A DNA stretch of 53,865 nucleotides from Saksenaea vasiformis B4078 (lineage: Eukaryota; Mucoromycota; Mucoromycetes; Mucorales; Saksenaeaceae). The position numbers and the translations under genes were made by a program. Below the pieces are notes generated by a model, which made no database searches, was not told the origin of the DNA, and saw only the letters and a list, made by a program, of their open reading frames with translations. Below, one piece after another: positions 21,815-32,815 of the stretch. Where the stretch lies: NCBI GenBank assembly GCA_000697055.1, contig JNDT01001453.1, positions 1-53,865 on the forward strand. Reading direction: 5' to 3'. Positions within the stretch are counted from its first letter, which is position 1. The number at the start of each line of letters is the position of its first letter.

Positions 21815-24133
21815 CTATAAGCCTGATGCACTATGTGAATGTGATGGATCCATATCCGCCGCTGCCCATTCTCCCCATTCTTCTCCATCGTCATTTGGAT
21901 CTGATAAATTGACGGGTCCTTTTGCATCATTTACAGAAAAATCGCCAAAATCGTCATAGTCATCTGTCGCAGACCCGTTTGCGAATTCACCAAACTCTGA
22001 GTCCTCATGCATTACAGAGTCGTTCTTGCTGTGATCGAGAATCGAAAAATTGGCTTGTGATTTCATGCTATCCATGTTAGAGGAAGTAATTACCGGAGAT
22101 GGATCAGGTTCAACTGGCACTGCTGGAGCATTTGTCGTTTCACTATTTTCCCATATTGATATAAGTTCAGGTGGCATAGTATGCTGCCGATGTTTTATAT
22201 CTGTCGTGGGAGATGTTGCAGCAGAATGTCCACTGTGTGGTGATGGTACTAAAGGTGTGAACGAACAATGAAACGCTTTTATAGGGCTGGTTACTGTTAC
22301 AGTATCGGAAAGATCCAAAATGTCGTCTGATATTTTAACCAACGGATCAGGTCGAGGCTTATGGAAAATTTTTTCCGTTGGTATCTGCTCAATTCTTTCC
22401 GTTTTACTCGCCATCAGTTGAGGAGCACGCGATGGAGCAATGTTCTGTGCAAGTGGTGGAGCTGTATGTTCTCTTCTCACATACGATCCACTAGCATGAG
22501 AAGTGTCGCTCCGTGTACGGATATGGTTTGATATGCCCACAAAATCTTTTGTCGAGGCAACGGGTGAAGTGGCCTGTGGGATCGTGGTTGGACTTGAGAT
22601 CACCGTTTGTTTCTCTAAATTCTTATTTTCAACTGTATCAACGGAAGTTCTGCCACCGGAAGAAGATCGTGGTGTGGAAACCGGTGATTTGGGTAACGAG
22701 CTTGTCGAAAGTCGTGGTAAGAACTTTGAAATGGAGAAACTGAATCCAGAAGATGATCTACGTGAAGGCGTCACAGGTGATGTCTGCATATAACTATCAA
22801 TTCAGATCATCACTGCCTAAACGGGTACTACCTGTGTCAAATCGCTTTGATGATATACAGGAACGCTTGGTTCTTCTGGAATGGTTTCTCCATCGTCAAT
22901 GCTTAACATGGACGGCGCGGCTTCCTTCCTGGACTATCGTATGGGAATTAACTCTCAGACATAGATGCTTTGAAATCTCTACCTGATCCCGTCGGCAACC
23001 CAGAGCGGTGAGATACAATCTTTCAATCTGTGAGAAGTGCCATTTCACTTTCGGTATTCCTGTGTCATCCTCCAATGAATGCATCACTGAAGCCCATGTC
23101 AATCTACTGTGAAGCGATCTTCAACGGGATAATAAGAAATCTGATTGCTTTCGTATTTCCAAACGTACTCTACTGCTTCCTCCAGGACCATGGCACGGAT
23201 GGTTGTTGGAGAATCTTCCGTATAGCTCGTCAAAACAACCATATCGCCATAGCATCTATTTAGCGCTAATCGCCAAACGTTGATTTCCTCTTCAATGCCA
23301 TGAAACATGCTTGATTCCTGCAATATAAATAATACTCATTTAATATGACATTATACGAAAAAGTACCTCACATCTACTTTCTGTAGATTATCTTCAAAGT
23401 TGTTGAACTCATCATAGTCAAGATCATTGCAATCATCGAATGCAGCAAAGTCATCCTCAAACCCCTCCCCATTGTTTGACTCCGGTATTGATTCAATCTT
23501 CTCTGGCGTTCCTTCCACAGTTGTTTCTATTTCACCAAGTGGTGCATTCGAATTCGGATCTATATATTCGTTGTGCAATGCCTCGTTAATATCTCTGCCC
23601 TGCAAGTCCTGTTCTCTAGGCTCTATGATCATAGATGGGTGGGATAGGGTTTCATTCGGTAAACTGTCCCAATCTGCTGATGCCCCTTCGACGTTTTCAT
23701 CGACGTCACATACTTGAGCTTCCATGATTTCTTGTATATTAGCAGAAGTCTCGTCCCTTTTACTACGTGGACCTTTTTGCTCGAGCGATGGTGATAGATC
23801 GCGTTGTGACGGACATTGTTCAACGGATTCCGTTGTATTATACTGAGTGATCTTGTCTACCTCGCATCCATAAGCTGTATCTGCCGAGAAATTTGATATT
23901 ATGTTATGCCTTTTTGCAGACTGTTCTAGTTCTGTTCTCGGCTGTTTCTCGGAATTATTGCATGGCGGTGAGTATCGGGATCTCGAAGACTGGTTAAAAA
24001 AATCGTCGAAATCGGTAACGATTGAAGTTAACACGTTTACTCGACTTGTATGCTTGTGTTCTGAAGACGATGGTATAAAGGCCTCCTCTGAAAGATCGCT
24101 TGTTGCGTTCCAGGCATCTGAATATGCAGGCAT
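21815..24133 (-). CDS. Aftiphilin-like AP-1/clathrin accessory protein (candidate)
   Basis: Exons that fit are 24133-23372, about 23317-23140, about 23090-22983, 22924-22832 and 22783-21815; the joint between the second and third is unresolved. The N-terminal part is acidic and low complexity and ends DDFAAFDD...DEFNNFED. The middle holds a more structured segment (EEEINVWRLALNRCYGDMVV; KVKWHFSQIERLYLTALGC). The C-terminus carries EFGEFANG, DFGDFSVN and EEWGEWAAAD. These FGEF, FGDF and WGEW motifs match the AP-1 gamma-ear/GGA-ear binding consensus (hydrophobic-G-[PDE]-hydrophobic) found in aftiphilin and yeast Laa2, which act in clathrin trafficking at the trans-Golgi. The start ATG at 24133 begins MPAYSDAWNATSDL. 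Coding status is firm; the family name is an inference from motif pattern and architecture. Confidence 0.58.
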
Positions 24134-25834
24134 GCGAAACAAGAGTGGGTGCCGTTTACGTTTCAAATGCCGCCGCAAACTCGAAAAACAAACACGTGAT
24201 CGAGTATTATGGGGTTTTTAGGCAGTTTCGCTGGATGTGCGGTTGCTTAAGGTATATTTCCAAATATACGCCCCGAGAGGGTACTAAAAAATGTTACCAA
24301 AACGTGTTTTCAGAGTTTGTCGTATTGATGGCTTGTGATCAGAGCTCTCAGAAGGACCTGTATGCGCGTCGATCGACAACCCGTAAGGTGTACGTGCTTT
24401 GCAGACGTAGAGGGTTAGCGTCCGCCGTCCAATTCATCTTTTGTCACACTTCCCTTTCTCTTCTTCATCTGTGTCACGATCGGCTGTCCTCCGTTTCTTC
24501 CCGACTGGATCATAGTGTCGAAATCAATGAAAAAGTCGAAAGAGGTCGATCAAACCACTAACTGCTCATCCGGTTCGCACAAACAATACCTTCTGTTGGT
24601 CGCCATCTTGTTGGCGATCTTACCACAATTCCGGCGTATGACTTCGCCTTCATCTAAATGCATGTACTTGACGACGTACCTCGCTTCGATGCTTGTTGTT
24701 TGTTCTTCCAGATTCAAAGGCAACATGCAGTAACGGAGATTGATCCTTGCTGACAGACATAGCACTAATGGCAGATCCATCAACTCGTAAAAGTCTGGAC
24801 CTCTTATGGTTAAAGAGAAAGCTGTAGTACAGGACTCACACAGGAAACAGAACAGTAAAATTGACGAGTGTCACCTATACTAATTGTTAAATGGATGGTA
24901 ATGTGCTTGCATATGCGATACGGAATGAGATGTAGTTTCAAGTGGGAATGTCCACAGAATGGACTAATTATTCGTGAAACCAGTCATGATCTCTGCACTT
25001 TGTTTATTGAATCAGGTTCAATCCATAAACCATTCATCTGTTTTCAATTGATTTCTCCTAATACAGTACCTTCTTTGACCAAGACTCTACAGTAGGGTTT
25101 AGGGAAGACACTGCAAATATAGTTTTGTCATTCAGCAGATATACGTCTCGCGCCTGCTCTATAGGCGAAGTCTTTGGCAGAGGAGGTCAGTGGAAAGTGC
25201 TACAGCGAACAGATGGCTTGAAGCAATGCTTAATGACACAATATGTGCTTACTCGATTGATGGGAAAAGAGCGCCAACACAGGCAAGGCGGTACAGGTCA
25301 AAGCCGATGCAAGCTAAACAATACATAGAGCGGCATGGATAATCATGTATACGTAATGAATTGACATCTCACGGGAATGTTAAGGAGAGGAGCCAAGCCA
25401 AGTAAAAAGAAAAGAAAAGAAAAGAAAAGAAAAGAAAAGAAAAGAAAAGAAAAGAGAAGAGAAGAGAAGAGAAGAGAAGAGAAGAAAGGAAGAGAAAGCA
25501 AAAGCGTTAGTGCTCCCTTAAACACTATCATACATCGCGTTGCCCTGGCAACTTGTTCACCAACTGCATAGTAGGAGGAGGACCTATCAGAGAACTAGAA
25601 TAGTGAAGCAGTAAGCGACCTTTGAGTCATTTAAAAGATGTACTTCCCCGCACAAAGAACTACCTCTCAACATAAAGTTTACTTTGGAGCAACGCCAAAT
25701 AAGCTTAAAAGTTAAACGCAGAATGACAGGATGAATCCAGCAATCTTTTCAAGCGGCGCAAGATCACATGCAAAATCCTTTTTGGCAATCGCTGACACAC
25801 CCGCAACAAACCTCGAGAAAAGAAAACAACAAAA
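24134..25834. other. Unresolved region with splice-like open frames
   Basis: Several frames look partly coding on opposite strands and I cannot settle which is real. On plus, 24868-25095 includes MVMCLHMRYGMRCSFKWECP. A convincing acceptor (TCCTAATACAG, ending 25065) leads into a frame open to 25328 with ANIVLSFSRYTSRACSIGEV. The order faintly recalls the 9-1-1 clamp subunit Rad9, but frames shift and no N-terminus is visible. On minus, 24550-24783 contains LPLVLCLSARINLRYCMLPL. It may be a decayed gene. The sequence from 25340 to 25834 holds the A/G-rich microsatellite and the ELF1 promoter. Confidence 0.3.
25404..25499. repeat. Purine-only (AAAAG)n/(AGAAG)n microsatellite
   Basis: About 95 bases of pure A/G, first AAAAG units and then AGAAG units. 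It lies about 340 bp upstream of the ELF1 start, so it could affect nucleosome occupancy there (inference). Confidence 0.95.
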
Positions 25835-26377
25835 ATGGTAAGGGAGGAATGTAGCTAAAGGAGAAATGATAGATGATATTTAATAGGGTAAAAGAAACGT
25901 CAAAAGGAAACCGATGAAGAAGTTGAAGGCCAAGCTGGAGACTCAGTTCAACTGCCTCTTCTGTAATCATGAACACAGTATCGAGTGTAAACTGTAAGTA
26001 ATCAACACGCGTTTTTCGTAGATGTACTGACATAATCAGCAGTGATCATGCCAATAAGGTCGGGCATTTATCATGCAAGATTTGTGATGTCACCTGGCAA
26101 ACCTCTATTACATGTGAGTGTTATAAATCTCCTTTCGGGAGGTCGCAGTGAAGATCTAACACTGTTTCTAGATTTGGACGAGCCAGTGGATGTGTATTCG
26201 GCATGGATTGACGCATGTGAGCTTGTAAACAAGAGTAAAAAGGCCGCGAAACAGAAAGAGAGAGAGCGCGTGAGACAAGCAACAGAAGAAAGTGATGCTC
26301 GAACAGCACCAGCGCAGGACTACTCGGCCGATCGATTGAGTCCGTATGACGATGATGATGATGACGGCGATTATTAA
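25835..26377 (+). CDS. ELF1: Transcription elongation factor ELF1 (ELOF1)
   Basis: Four exons fit in phase: 25835-25837 (the ATG alone), 25887-25993, 26043-26113 and 26172-26377, about 128 residues. It begins [19 protein letters not shown], the basic N-terminus typical of Elf1. The zinc ribbon is [12 protein letters not shown], then [17 protein letters not shown], so four Cys in two C-x2-C pairs, followed by [16 protein letters not shown]. Elf1 binds RNA polymerase II near the downstream DNA and helps it pass nucleosomes. The C-terminal tail is charged and ends in a run of Asp ([10 protein letters not shown]), longer than in the animal protein and resembling fungal versions. The three-base first coding exon is unusual but required to give the conserved MGKR start. 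Confidence 0.93.
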
Positions 26378-26600
26378 GTGTTGCATCAATACATGAACAC
26401 AGTTATAAACACGCATTTCTTACTTTGTACATAAACGTCGGCTTATTTACCGTAGGTTATCATTTTATTCTTTTGTGCGATGATTTCCTCAATGGTGATC
26501 ACGGTTACGTGGGGTACATTTGAAGAGAGCGTTTATGTACTTGGTGCCAGAAGAAACCGCATGTGTATACGGCTGAATGCTTGTGTTGTTGTTGTTATTG

Positions 26601-27880
26601 TCAATATATCTTCCATAAGCTGATGCGAGAATCTTTGGATCCTCCGACTAGCCAATGTTCCTCTTCATCTTTTATGTGCGCAAATCGTACCGCATTCACA
26701 CTATCTCTGTGGTATGATAGAACGGCCAATGGCCGCATAGATTTGACGGAAAATATACGAATGCTATATATACTGTAAATCAAGATGAAAGAACGTTTCG
26801 CTTCCATACCGATGATCAAATCCAGCGGTGGCTATAATTTTATCGTCTTGCCGTACATCAACTGCCGTTAGTGATGATTTTTTCGTGTTTGTCCTTCTTA
26901 TAATCTCTCCAGAGGAAGTGGCATACTTAATAATTTGATTATCAGCTGATGTAGAAATTACATAGGTATTTTCCTTATCCATAGCTAAATCTAGGACTGA
27001 GATATCATCAGCTTTATGTTTATGTAGCGAACAAACCTACTCGGTTCACGGTGTTCTTTTGTCGTCCATGCACATCGGAAAGCCTTTAATTCCGCTTCGC
27101 ACACCCATAATGATACAGATCCGTCTTCATAGCCAGCCACAATATTGACTGTCCCTTCTAAGCAGAATAACTTTGCAGCCATACAGGTTCCTCGCTTGGG
27201 AGATCCTTGATCCGCTACTGGCCCAATATTCTTTAATACAGTGCGTCGAGCGGTCATACTATAAATATCCAACTTAATGTGAAGGTTATAATCATATCAA
27301 GCAAGAGAAAAAAAAAGCCATACCAATGATGGATCATCTCTAGCCGGAAAGCAGAGTAATGTGGAATCTACACCAAAGTAAATGCACATAGAACTTATGC
27401 CACCAGTATGAATGTCTCTTTTACCTAGGGTATCGCAAAATGAAAGCTTGCAGAAAGCCAAGGCAAAGTAGGTAACAGAAGAGATAAGCGCAGGTGATCT
27501 ATTTTCGGCTATATCTTCGTCCAATGGTGGTAGACGCCAAAGATGGATCAAGTTATCTCTGCCTTGGCTATAGGTGAAACGTGAGAAATGACATCCAGCT
27601 AAGTAAGCCAACCACACCTGAGTAATCCTCCAGCAAGCATAGAGACAGAAAGACAACTATTCTCATGTGCTTTCCAATGCAGTACAGGTCTGCGAGTTCT
27701 CATTCGCCAAATGTAGATTACGCCATCCTCATCCCTGTCTAATTAGTTTCTCAAACTAAGAGCACATTGTCCCTACCCAGAAACCAGATATTCATTACTA
27801 TCAAAGAAACATAATGTAGTGATTGGTGCGGTGTGTCCACGAAAGATATAAATCGGTGTAGGTGCCTCTTTACTTGACAT
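26601..27880 (-). CDS. ASA1: ASA1/GNB1L-type WD40 protein
   Basis: Six exons fit in phase: 27880-27777, 27734-27618, 27567-27324, 27272-27041, 26996-26810 and 26763-26601, about 348 residues. It is a seven-bladed WD40 propeller. Blade signals include PTPIYIFRGHTAPITTLCFF, DEDGVIYIWRMRTRRPVLHW, SQGRDNLIHLWRLP, GYEDGSVSLWVCE, ISTSADNQIIKY, and the closing SVNAVRFAHI...LVGGSKDSRISLWKIY. The ending GSKDSRISLWxIY and a start directly on the first blade fit Asa1 (ASTRA complex, partner of Tra1 and TELO2-TTI pathways) and its animal counterpart GNB1L. WD40 proteins are hard to separate by eye, so the subfamily is less certain than the fold. Introns are 42-51 nt. Confidence 0.78.
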
Positions 27881-28003
27881 GCTCTGCCTCACGCATCAGA
27901 CGTTGTCAAAGAAATGAATGATATAAGATAAGCCACCATGAGTTGAATCATGCAAGAAAAGACACACTCTATTCTCAACTTCTATTGCTTTGTAGTTTAT
28001 GCT

Positions 28004-29536
28004 CTATTCTTTACGATTCTTTTCCTGCTCAATAGCCCATAGAACGGCTTCTTCAACATTGTTACATACAGCATCGGCTGGATAGTCAGGGGAATTTCCT
28101 GGCCCAGCAAATACACCCGTGCGGACCAAAATGCTGGTCCAACCATATGAATTGGCGCCCTTGATATCCGCCGCAGGATTATCGCCTACAGCGTATACAC
28201 GCGGGCGCTCTGTATTCTTTCCATCACCATTCATCAACGACTGGATCACACGTTCAGCGTACGCGTAGGTTGTCGCATGCGGCTTGCCAAACGATGTAGA
28301 TTTGATCGAATGACCTGTCAGGGTTTCGTATAACCGTTCCACGGCTACCTTGAAGGATCCTTGGCCCATGCGTGGGGATGGGAAATCCGTGCTCCAAATC
28401 TGGGCAAAATGAGTTCATCAAATTTTAAAATCTATCGACTTACGATATCATTCTACGGACAAGCTTTAGTATAACTTACGCCTCTCTACGTGTAATAAAC
28501 TCACATTAGAAAAGTACAGTGGGGTTTCTTGCACAGAGTAATCTTCTCTTAGAGATCCAACCATTCCACTTTTGGAGCAGAGCACATCCAGAACGATCTG
28601 GAGATCCCTTCCCCCTATCAATTTGTTAGTCGCGACGTTACAGTTATTTATTTCCAATATATACAATCACGTGCGTCATGGAATACCATGACAGCCTCAA
28701 TAGGAGTCGTGGAAAAGTCATGCTAGAGATAGGTGGATGAGGTTCACTGAAGGTGGGTGTTAAACTCGTTACCTTCCCTGTCGTTAATGCTTCGGATGGT
28801 TGGCTATAAGGCCAAGCTGATGGGTTCCAGTAATGGATGTCTTCGGGAATCACGACGTTATTAAAACCGTATCTGTTAGGTTGTCTGAGCTTATACCAAC
28901 TTATTTAACTTTGGAAAATACCCCTTGGCTACATCGTGACACGCCAGTCCCTTGCCACCTACGACAAGCACCTGTTTATCTTTGTACTTCTCTACCAATT
29001 GTCGCATAGGAGAATGAGACAACACCACTTGCTCCGGTCGGATCTGTAAATGACTTCAGTTGCCGAAACGGATGTCTTATTTCTGTTTCGTACCTCCAGA
29101 TCCAGCATTCGACTAATTTGTGTCGCTTTTTGTCCTTCCGTCATACCTCCTCCATTCGTCAGGAGAACATATGGGACGGATCTGTATATTCGTTAAGCTC
29201 TGTTCACTGACTCGCAAAATCTCCCTACCTTTTGACGGGGTTATCTCCGTTCAATAGCTTCAATGCCCTATCAGAGAACAATAGATGGTTATTTCTTTTT
29301 TGGTATCTTCGATAATGCAATAGATTTACCGCTTAGCCTCAGGAATTGTGCGGTTGCCCTGGCAAAAGGAAGAATAAATACCCAAAGTTTCAAAACGACG
29401 TTGGGTAGCGTACCTTAATCAAGACACCATCGATGTCGAATGCAAATGCATATTTAGAACGCGATGTCGAGATTGCGCGTTGTGCTCGAAAAGACACAAA
29501 CGATCTTTGTATAAACTGTCTTAGAAGCGTCGTCAT
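28004..29536 (-). CDS. Mitochondrial HAD-family phosphatase (CECR5/HDHD5 type)
   Basis: Nine exons fit in phase: 29536-29414, 29358-29330, 29267-29229, 29181-29094, 29043-28922, 28872-28773, 28722-28665, 28614-28505 and 28399-28004, about 354 residues. Residues 1-30 are rich in Arg, Ser and Thr without acids (MTTLLRQFIQRSFVSFRAQR), a likely mitochondrial presequence. HAD motif I is AFDIDGVLIK (nucleophile Asp and acid/base Asp). Motif II is VLLTNGGG. The Lys of motif III is in the cap-distal part (FGKPHATT). Motif IV is VYAVGDNPAADIKGANSYGW. The length and the phrases HDARDWGRDLQIVLDVLCSK and LYETLTGH fit CECR5/HDHD5 and yeast YKR070W. The substrate is unknown. The intron between exons 8 and 9 is longer (105 nt) than the rest. 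Confidence 0.88.
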
Positions 29537-30374
29537 TAATGAAGAGGAAAAGGGTGCATTTCACCGGGTGACGGCTAAGACTAGGGTAAAACAATTAACC
29601 GCAACTCACATGTGTGTGCCATGACGGCAAACTCGGTGTGATTTTTCTCACGCCCGAAGAAACTTATCCTACACCTCAAGTGGGTAGATAGTTCTAGAGT
29701 AAATTACAAACAGATAACCAACGATTCATCAACAACATCTAAGAAAAAAAAGACGCTGGTTCAAATGTGCAGATATTTTTAATGCACCAATCACTTCCTG
29801 ACCTTGAAGAAGGAAGTTCAATGACAGATTAAGAAAGTACTTTCACCAAAATATAATGTTACGAGATCACTGCTGATGCGTATTAATACGAACTCTTTGC
29901 CTTTTGTATGTACTAAACGAATTGTTCGTTCGCTGCTGATGAGAATGATATATAAACAGGACCGTTTCGCACATAGCATCAAAAGAACCTCTCGGTCGTC
30001 AGAAAGATATACTAGTCAGCATAACATAGTGAAATGGATACGTTTAACTTGCATTGCAAGCAGAAAAGTATCTATCGCTTGTGATCCGAGAATTTTTTTT
30101 TTTTTTTTTTTTTTTTGCTCGTGTTGGTAACGCAACCTGCAGAAAGGATCCAGCGCTTCAAACTTGTTGACTGCTACAGTCGATAGATGTAAATGACTAG
30201 AAAGGAGAAATGACTAATTGGGTAAGCTCTGTTGCATACGGTACCTTGCAGATCTATTTGGTTTCATAATCAGTATTGTAAACTGTGCAGTAGACTGTGT
30301 ACAATCATCTAATACTTAAGGTTAAAGGGAGCAGCAGCACGTTTTAAACCTTTTTGACACATGGTGTTATTTTT
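29537..30374. other. Intergenic, with a 24-base T run
   Basis: No gene is seen. A run of 24 T lies at 30093-30116. The first part should contain the promoter of the HAD phosphatase gene. The region ends at the start of the composite repeat. Confidence 0.5.
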
Positions 30375-31315
30375 ACAGGGCATACTGTTTATTGAATGGA
30401 TTTTTACGCTACCTTATGTAAATCTTGCGTCCATCAGGAGCCAGTTTTGCGCTAAGGAAGAGATGAAATATGCGGTTATCATTATATAAACTGGCGAGAA
30501 AATAATACTCTGCTTACATCAACTTGGTCCCCAGATATGAAAGATACTTTGGTGTCATTTCACTTACCTCCGAAGGGCATAGCTACCTAATGGCAGCATC
30601 CTGCCCCGCATCTGGCGCGATGGGGGCTGCAGAGGAGATTATACTGATACAAGTATCAGTTTGGGTGTTAACGCCGTGCAGAGGACTTGAAGCGATGCAG
30701 CGTCTGGCGAGGTTTTGTGGTGGAAGTTGGATAACCCAAATTTGCGATAATACTTGTTTACCTGGTGGTGAACAAGGGGCTACACCACAGCCGAAACGGT
30801 TCGGGACAGAGGTCATGCAGGCTAAAGAATAGACATAAAAACATGAATAATCCTGTACGTATATAAATTGACATCCTTACCGGGGATGTCGTTTTGAAAA
30901 GCAGAGCCAAAGAATTAAAAATCGTTCATCTGTGCCTTTAAATGCGGATCATTTTTGGATGAAACCTTTTCTTACCTTGAGCACATTTTTATTGTTTTCC
31001 AACGGGATACTGGGAATCCATCACTAAACTATCTCAATGCAAGAACGATGTTATTGTTTCAATGGGACATTTCCTTATCTTGAGACATTTTTACTGCTTT
31101 CCGAAAGGATACTGAAAAATGCGTCATTGAAGTACCTCAATGCAAAAACGAAGTTACCCAGACGCGAATTATCCCTAAGTTTGACGCAAAATAAACCACT
31201 TCTCGCCGCAAAGACGCATCACTTTCCAGCGCAAAGTTTATTTGAGTTGAGCGTCTCATATATTTATCTGACGCAAACGTGGATTCCAATCAAAATGAGC
31301 GGAATTCTGGACGCA
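30375..31315 (-). mobile_element. Composite repeat, copy A (inverted relative to copy B)
   Basis: Read on the minus strand it has the same order of parts as 50815-51895: a GCGCAAA-rich end (31315-31170), a block of degenerate tandem units (31165-30850), then a block containing GCATGACCTCTGTCCCGAAC and ATCGCTTCAAGTCCTCTGCA. After that come CCCTTCGGAGGTAAGTGAAATG and the end TTCAATAAACAGTATGCCC near 30385. Within it 30971-31170 is a twofold tandem repeat of about 102 bp. No transposase or reverse transcriptase is encoded; short frames share the peptide ARRCIASSPLH with copy B. The AATAAA at the end suggests a transcribed, possibly retroposed non-autonomous element. Boundaries are approximate. 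Confidence 0.65.
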
Positions 31316-31812
31316 TAGTTCTTATCAATCAGGTTGATTCAATATAGATTACGAGACCCTAAATTGTTCAACTAGAATAATGACTATGCTTCTTTCTCTG
31401 ATGACTATCCTTACAACAAATAACAGTGTTATGCATGTTTTTACGCCATAAAACGTGCAATGATAGACACGTCGGGAGGAGCTACGGTTTTGAGACAAAT
31501 GGTCTAAAGTCTATTTTTACAACTTTCCCTTGCACAAGGATCACCGATGCCGGGGTCCAATTGCACCTCGACCGAAATTCAGACCGGACTTCCGAAATAT
31601 ACCGCAAACAATTGTGACTCTAAGTGCGGTCCGGAACTGAAGCTCGTCGGATCACGTTGGGAAAAGACCTTGATGAGGGTAAGCAAGAATCCTTCCTTTT
31701 TTCTCAGCATAAAAGGTAAGACTCGGAATGCCGTAGTGATGGATGCCTATGCTGAGAAGCTATAAGATAAACGGATGGATTGATTAATTGTATAATTTTT
31801 GTTTGGATAGCC
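31316..31812. other. Upstream region of RPS16
   Basis: Should contain the RPS16 promoter and 5' leader. A 44-codon frame starting at the ATG near 31547 ends at a GTAAGC donor near 31678. This may be a leader exon or an upstream ORF, but no homology is recognised. Confidence 0.4.
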
Positions 31813-32517
31813 ATGGAAGCAGTTCAAACTTTTGGCCGCAAGGTGCGTATCATCGACATGCAATGGGGAATGGATTCATAATTCAGGAGAGGAGAAAAAA
31901 ACAATCGTACAGCGTTGAATGCTGATGGGGAAAAAAAAGGATGATGAGAGGGAGTGAATGACGGCAACACAAAACGATCTTAAGAGAAAATGGAGCTGAT
32001 TGGTTTCCATGGTAGAAAACCGCCACTGCCGTCGCCCACTGCAAGCGTGGACGTGGTCTCATTCGCGTCAACGGTTCTCCTCTTGAGCTCCTTGAGCCCG
32101 AGATCTTGAAGTTCAAGGTCTATGAGGTTATTCTTCTCCTCGGTGAGGAACGTTTCTCCAACGTTGACATCAGAATCCGCGTCCAGGGTGGTGGTACGTA
32201 TCTATGAAATTGTAGGGGCAAATTGCTTGGTTTAACAAGCATTATTCCTATTCAGGTCACACCTCCCAGGTGTATGCTATCCGTCAGGCTCTTGCTAAGG
32301 CCATCGTTGCCTTCTACCAAAAGTTTGTCGATGAGGCATCCAAGAAGGAGATCAAGGAGATTCTTGTGCAATACGACCGCACCCTCCTCGTCGCCGATCC
32401 CCGCCGCTGCGAACCCAAGAAGGTACATGGGCAAAAACCTAAATTGGTCACTCATCATTGCCTTTCTAGTTCGGTGGTCCCGGTGCCCGTGCTCGTTATC
32501 AGAAGTCCTACCGTTAA
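31813..32517 (+). CDS. RPS16: 40S ribosomal protein S16 (uS9)
   Basis: Four exons fit in phase: 31813-31842, 32016-32193, 32256-32422 and 32470-32517, 140 residues, the usual size. It starts [20 protein letters not shown] and continues [20 protein letters not shown]. The core is [20 protein letters not shown], and it ends [13 protein letters not shown], the invariant tail that reaches the P-site tRNA in the small subunit head. Coding sequence is richer in C-ending codons than neighbouring genes, as expected for strong expression. The first intron is 173 nt, three times the local norm, and carries a possible C/D snoRNA. Confidence 0.97.
31941..31999 (+). ncRNA. Possible C/D-box snoRNA in RPS16 intron 1
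   Basis: The unusually long intron holds ATGATGA at 31941-31947, a perfect box C (RUGAUGA), and CTGA at 31996-31999 as box D, 48 nt apart. GTGAATGA between them could be a weak C' box. Flanking GGAAA and TTTCC could make a short terminal stem. Ribosomal-protein introns commonly host snoRNAs. The rRNA target was not identified and the stem is weak, so this is a suggestion only. Confidence 0.3.
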
Positions 32518-32815
32518 ACACATACATTGGCAATGGCTGTCTACTGCTATTTGTTGTGTTCTTAAAAAATATAAATTCTCGTCTCCATTAATTTCATTTT
32601 TGTGTCGTGCTTTTTTTTTTTGTTTGTTTCTTGTTGGCTGCGGGAGCGTAACTTTATGCTCCGATGGATTGAAGCGTCGTCGCGCTTTGGAAACTTCACG
32701 TGCCCAGTTGTAAAACTCCGACGCGACGTCAACAGCCCCAGGCTGGGCAGTTTAAAAGAGCTGTTTTTCCCTTCCTTTTTTTTTTCTCCCGTCTGACAAC
32801 CTAACCTGTAAACAA
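32518..32815. other. RPS16 3' flank and 14-3-3 promoter
   Basis: A 298-bp gap between two highly expressed genes in the same orientation. It has T-rich tracts (near 32611 and 32775) and no coding signal. The leader just before the 14-3-3 ATG is ACCTGTAAACAA. Confidence 0.55.

Noticed and set aside
25343..25531. Minus-strand frame of Leu/Phe/Ser repeats
   Set aside because: It is the translation of the (AAAAG)n microsatellite.
29433..29624. Plus-strand open frame
   Set aside because: It is antisense to the presequence and first HAD motif of the minus-strand phosphatase, which has the better evidence.
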